Positions 63,829-64,000 of a DNA stretch of 64,000 nt are shown here, piece after piece. Position numbers and translations under genes: made by a program. How positions within the stretch are numbered: position 1 is the first letter of the stretch; the number at the start of each line of letters is the position of its first letter. Source of the stretch: Prochlorococcus marinus bv. HNLC1 (GTDB lineage: Bacteria; Cyanobacteriota; Cyanobacteriia; PCC-6307; Cyanobiaceae); NCBI GenBank assembly GCA_000218705.1, contig GL947594.1, positions 975,183-1,039,182 of the forward strand, in the 5' to 3' direction. Below the pieces are notes generated by a model that saw only the letters and a program-made list of their open reading frames with translations, had not been told where the DNA came from and did no database searches.

Positions 63829-64000
63829 TTTCTGGCAATTACTGCACCAATGTGTACTTCTTCCAGTAATTTTTTTCTCTGAATAAGATTCGAACATCTT
63901 TTGCATTTTTCGCCAGTTCTTTTATAAACATTAGCTTGCATAGAGTAATTTCCATTCAGACCTTCAATATTTCTGAAATCACTAAAAGTAGTTCCTCCAG
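63826..64000 (-). CDS. mutM: Formamidopyrimidine-DNA glycosylase, C-terminal part
   Basis: Only the last 57 residues lie in the window; the gene continues past its end. The visible part reads [30 protein letters not shown], then a four-Cys zinc finger (KCKRCS and WCSNCQK) with the Fpg signature ITGRSTHWC. MutM removes oxidised purines such as 8-oxoguanine. Its stop codon overlaps the rRNA terminator on the opposite strand. Confidence 0.94.

Overview
The window reads as high-light-adapted Prochlorococcus, or a very close relative. It is strongly AT-rich with tightly packed genes. It carries photosystem II genes (psbK, psbE, psbL, psbJ, psbT, psbB, psbM), cytochrome b6f genes (petB, petD), NDH-1 genes (ndhC, ndhK, ndhJ) and chlD. 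It has one 16S-tRNA-Ile-tRNA-Ala-23S-5S operon, a lone degenerate phycoerythrin beta gene (cpeB) with a CpeS-like lyase but no cpeA, and a class I photolyase. No insertion sequence, prophage or CRISPR array was seen.

Layout. 1-9 kb: DoxX protein, purH, esterase, DUF3155 protein, a Hik2-like sensor kinase, cobS, tgt, psbK, an oxidoreductase, a CNNM/CBS membrane protein and tRNA-Met. 9-25.5 kb: pyrE, ygfZ, a RecB-like nuclease, a phosphohexomutase, rdgB, a carotenoid oxygenase, hisB, fabI, a DegT aminotransferase, phrB, a Nudix hydrolase, folK, chlD and an Mla-type lipid transporter pair. 25.6-31 kb: yvcK, ndhCKJ on the minus strand, then rubredoxin-ycf48-psbE-psbL-psbJ on the plus strand. 31-38 kb: mtnP, an NDH-SelD fusion, the CCA enzyme and a UvrD helicase. 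38-42.3 kb: a sparse accessory stretch with the phycoerythrin remnant and small unknown genes, ending at tRNA-Phe. 42.4-50.8 kb: a sugar kinase, metK, ribosomal protein S1, nrdR, psbT, psbB, psbM, prmC, tsaC and tRNA-Thr. 50.9-58.1 kb: minE-minD-minC, an HD phosphohydrolase, ctpA, petB-petD and a GH100 invertase. 58.1-63.8 kb: the rRNA operon with a structured leader. The 3' end of mutM closes the window.

How the genes fit together. Several blocks concern photosystem II and thylakoid biogenesis: RubA, Ycf48 and CtpA are assembly or D1-maturation factors, placed beside PSII and b6f structural genes. The min genes sit in one minus-strand cluster. Many convergent neighbours overlap at their stop codons, which fits a streamlined genome.

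Two cautions. First, about fourteen genes are interrupted by one-base frameshifts, often in homopolymers and including essential genes such as chlD and nrdR. This looks like sequencing or assembly error, so I annotate those genes over their full span. Second, psbF (cytochrome b559 beta) is not visible between psbE and psbL, where it normally sits. That is the most surprising single observation here.
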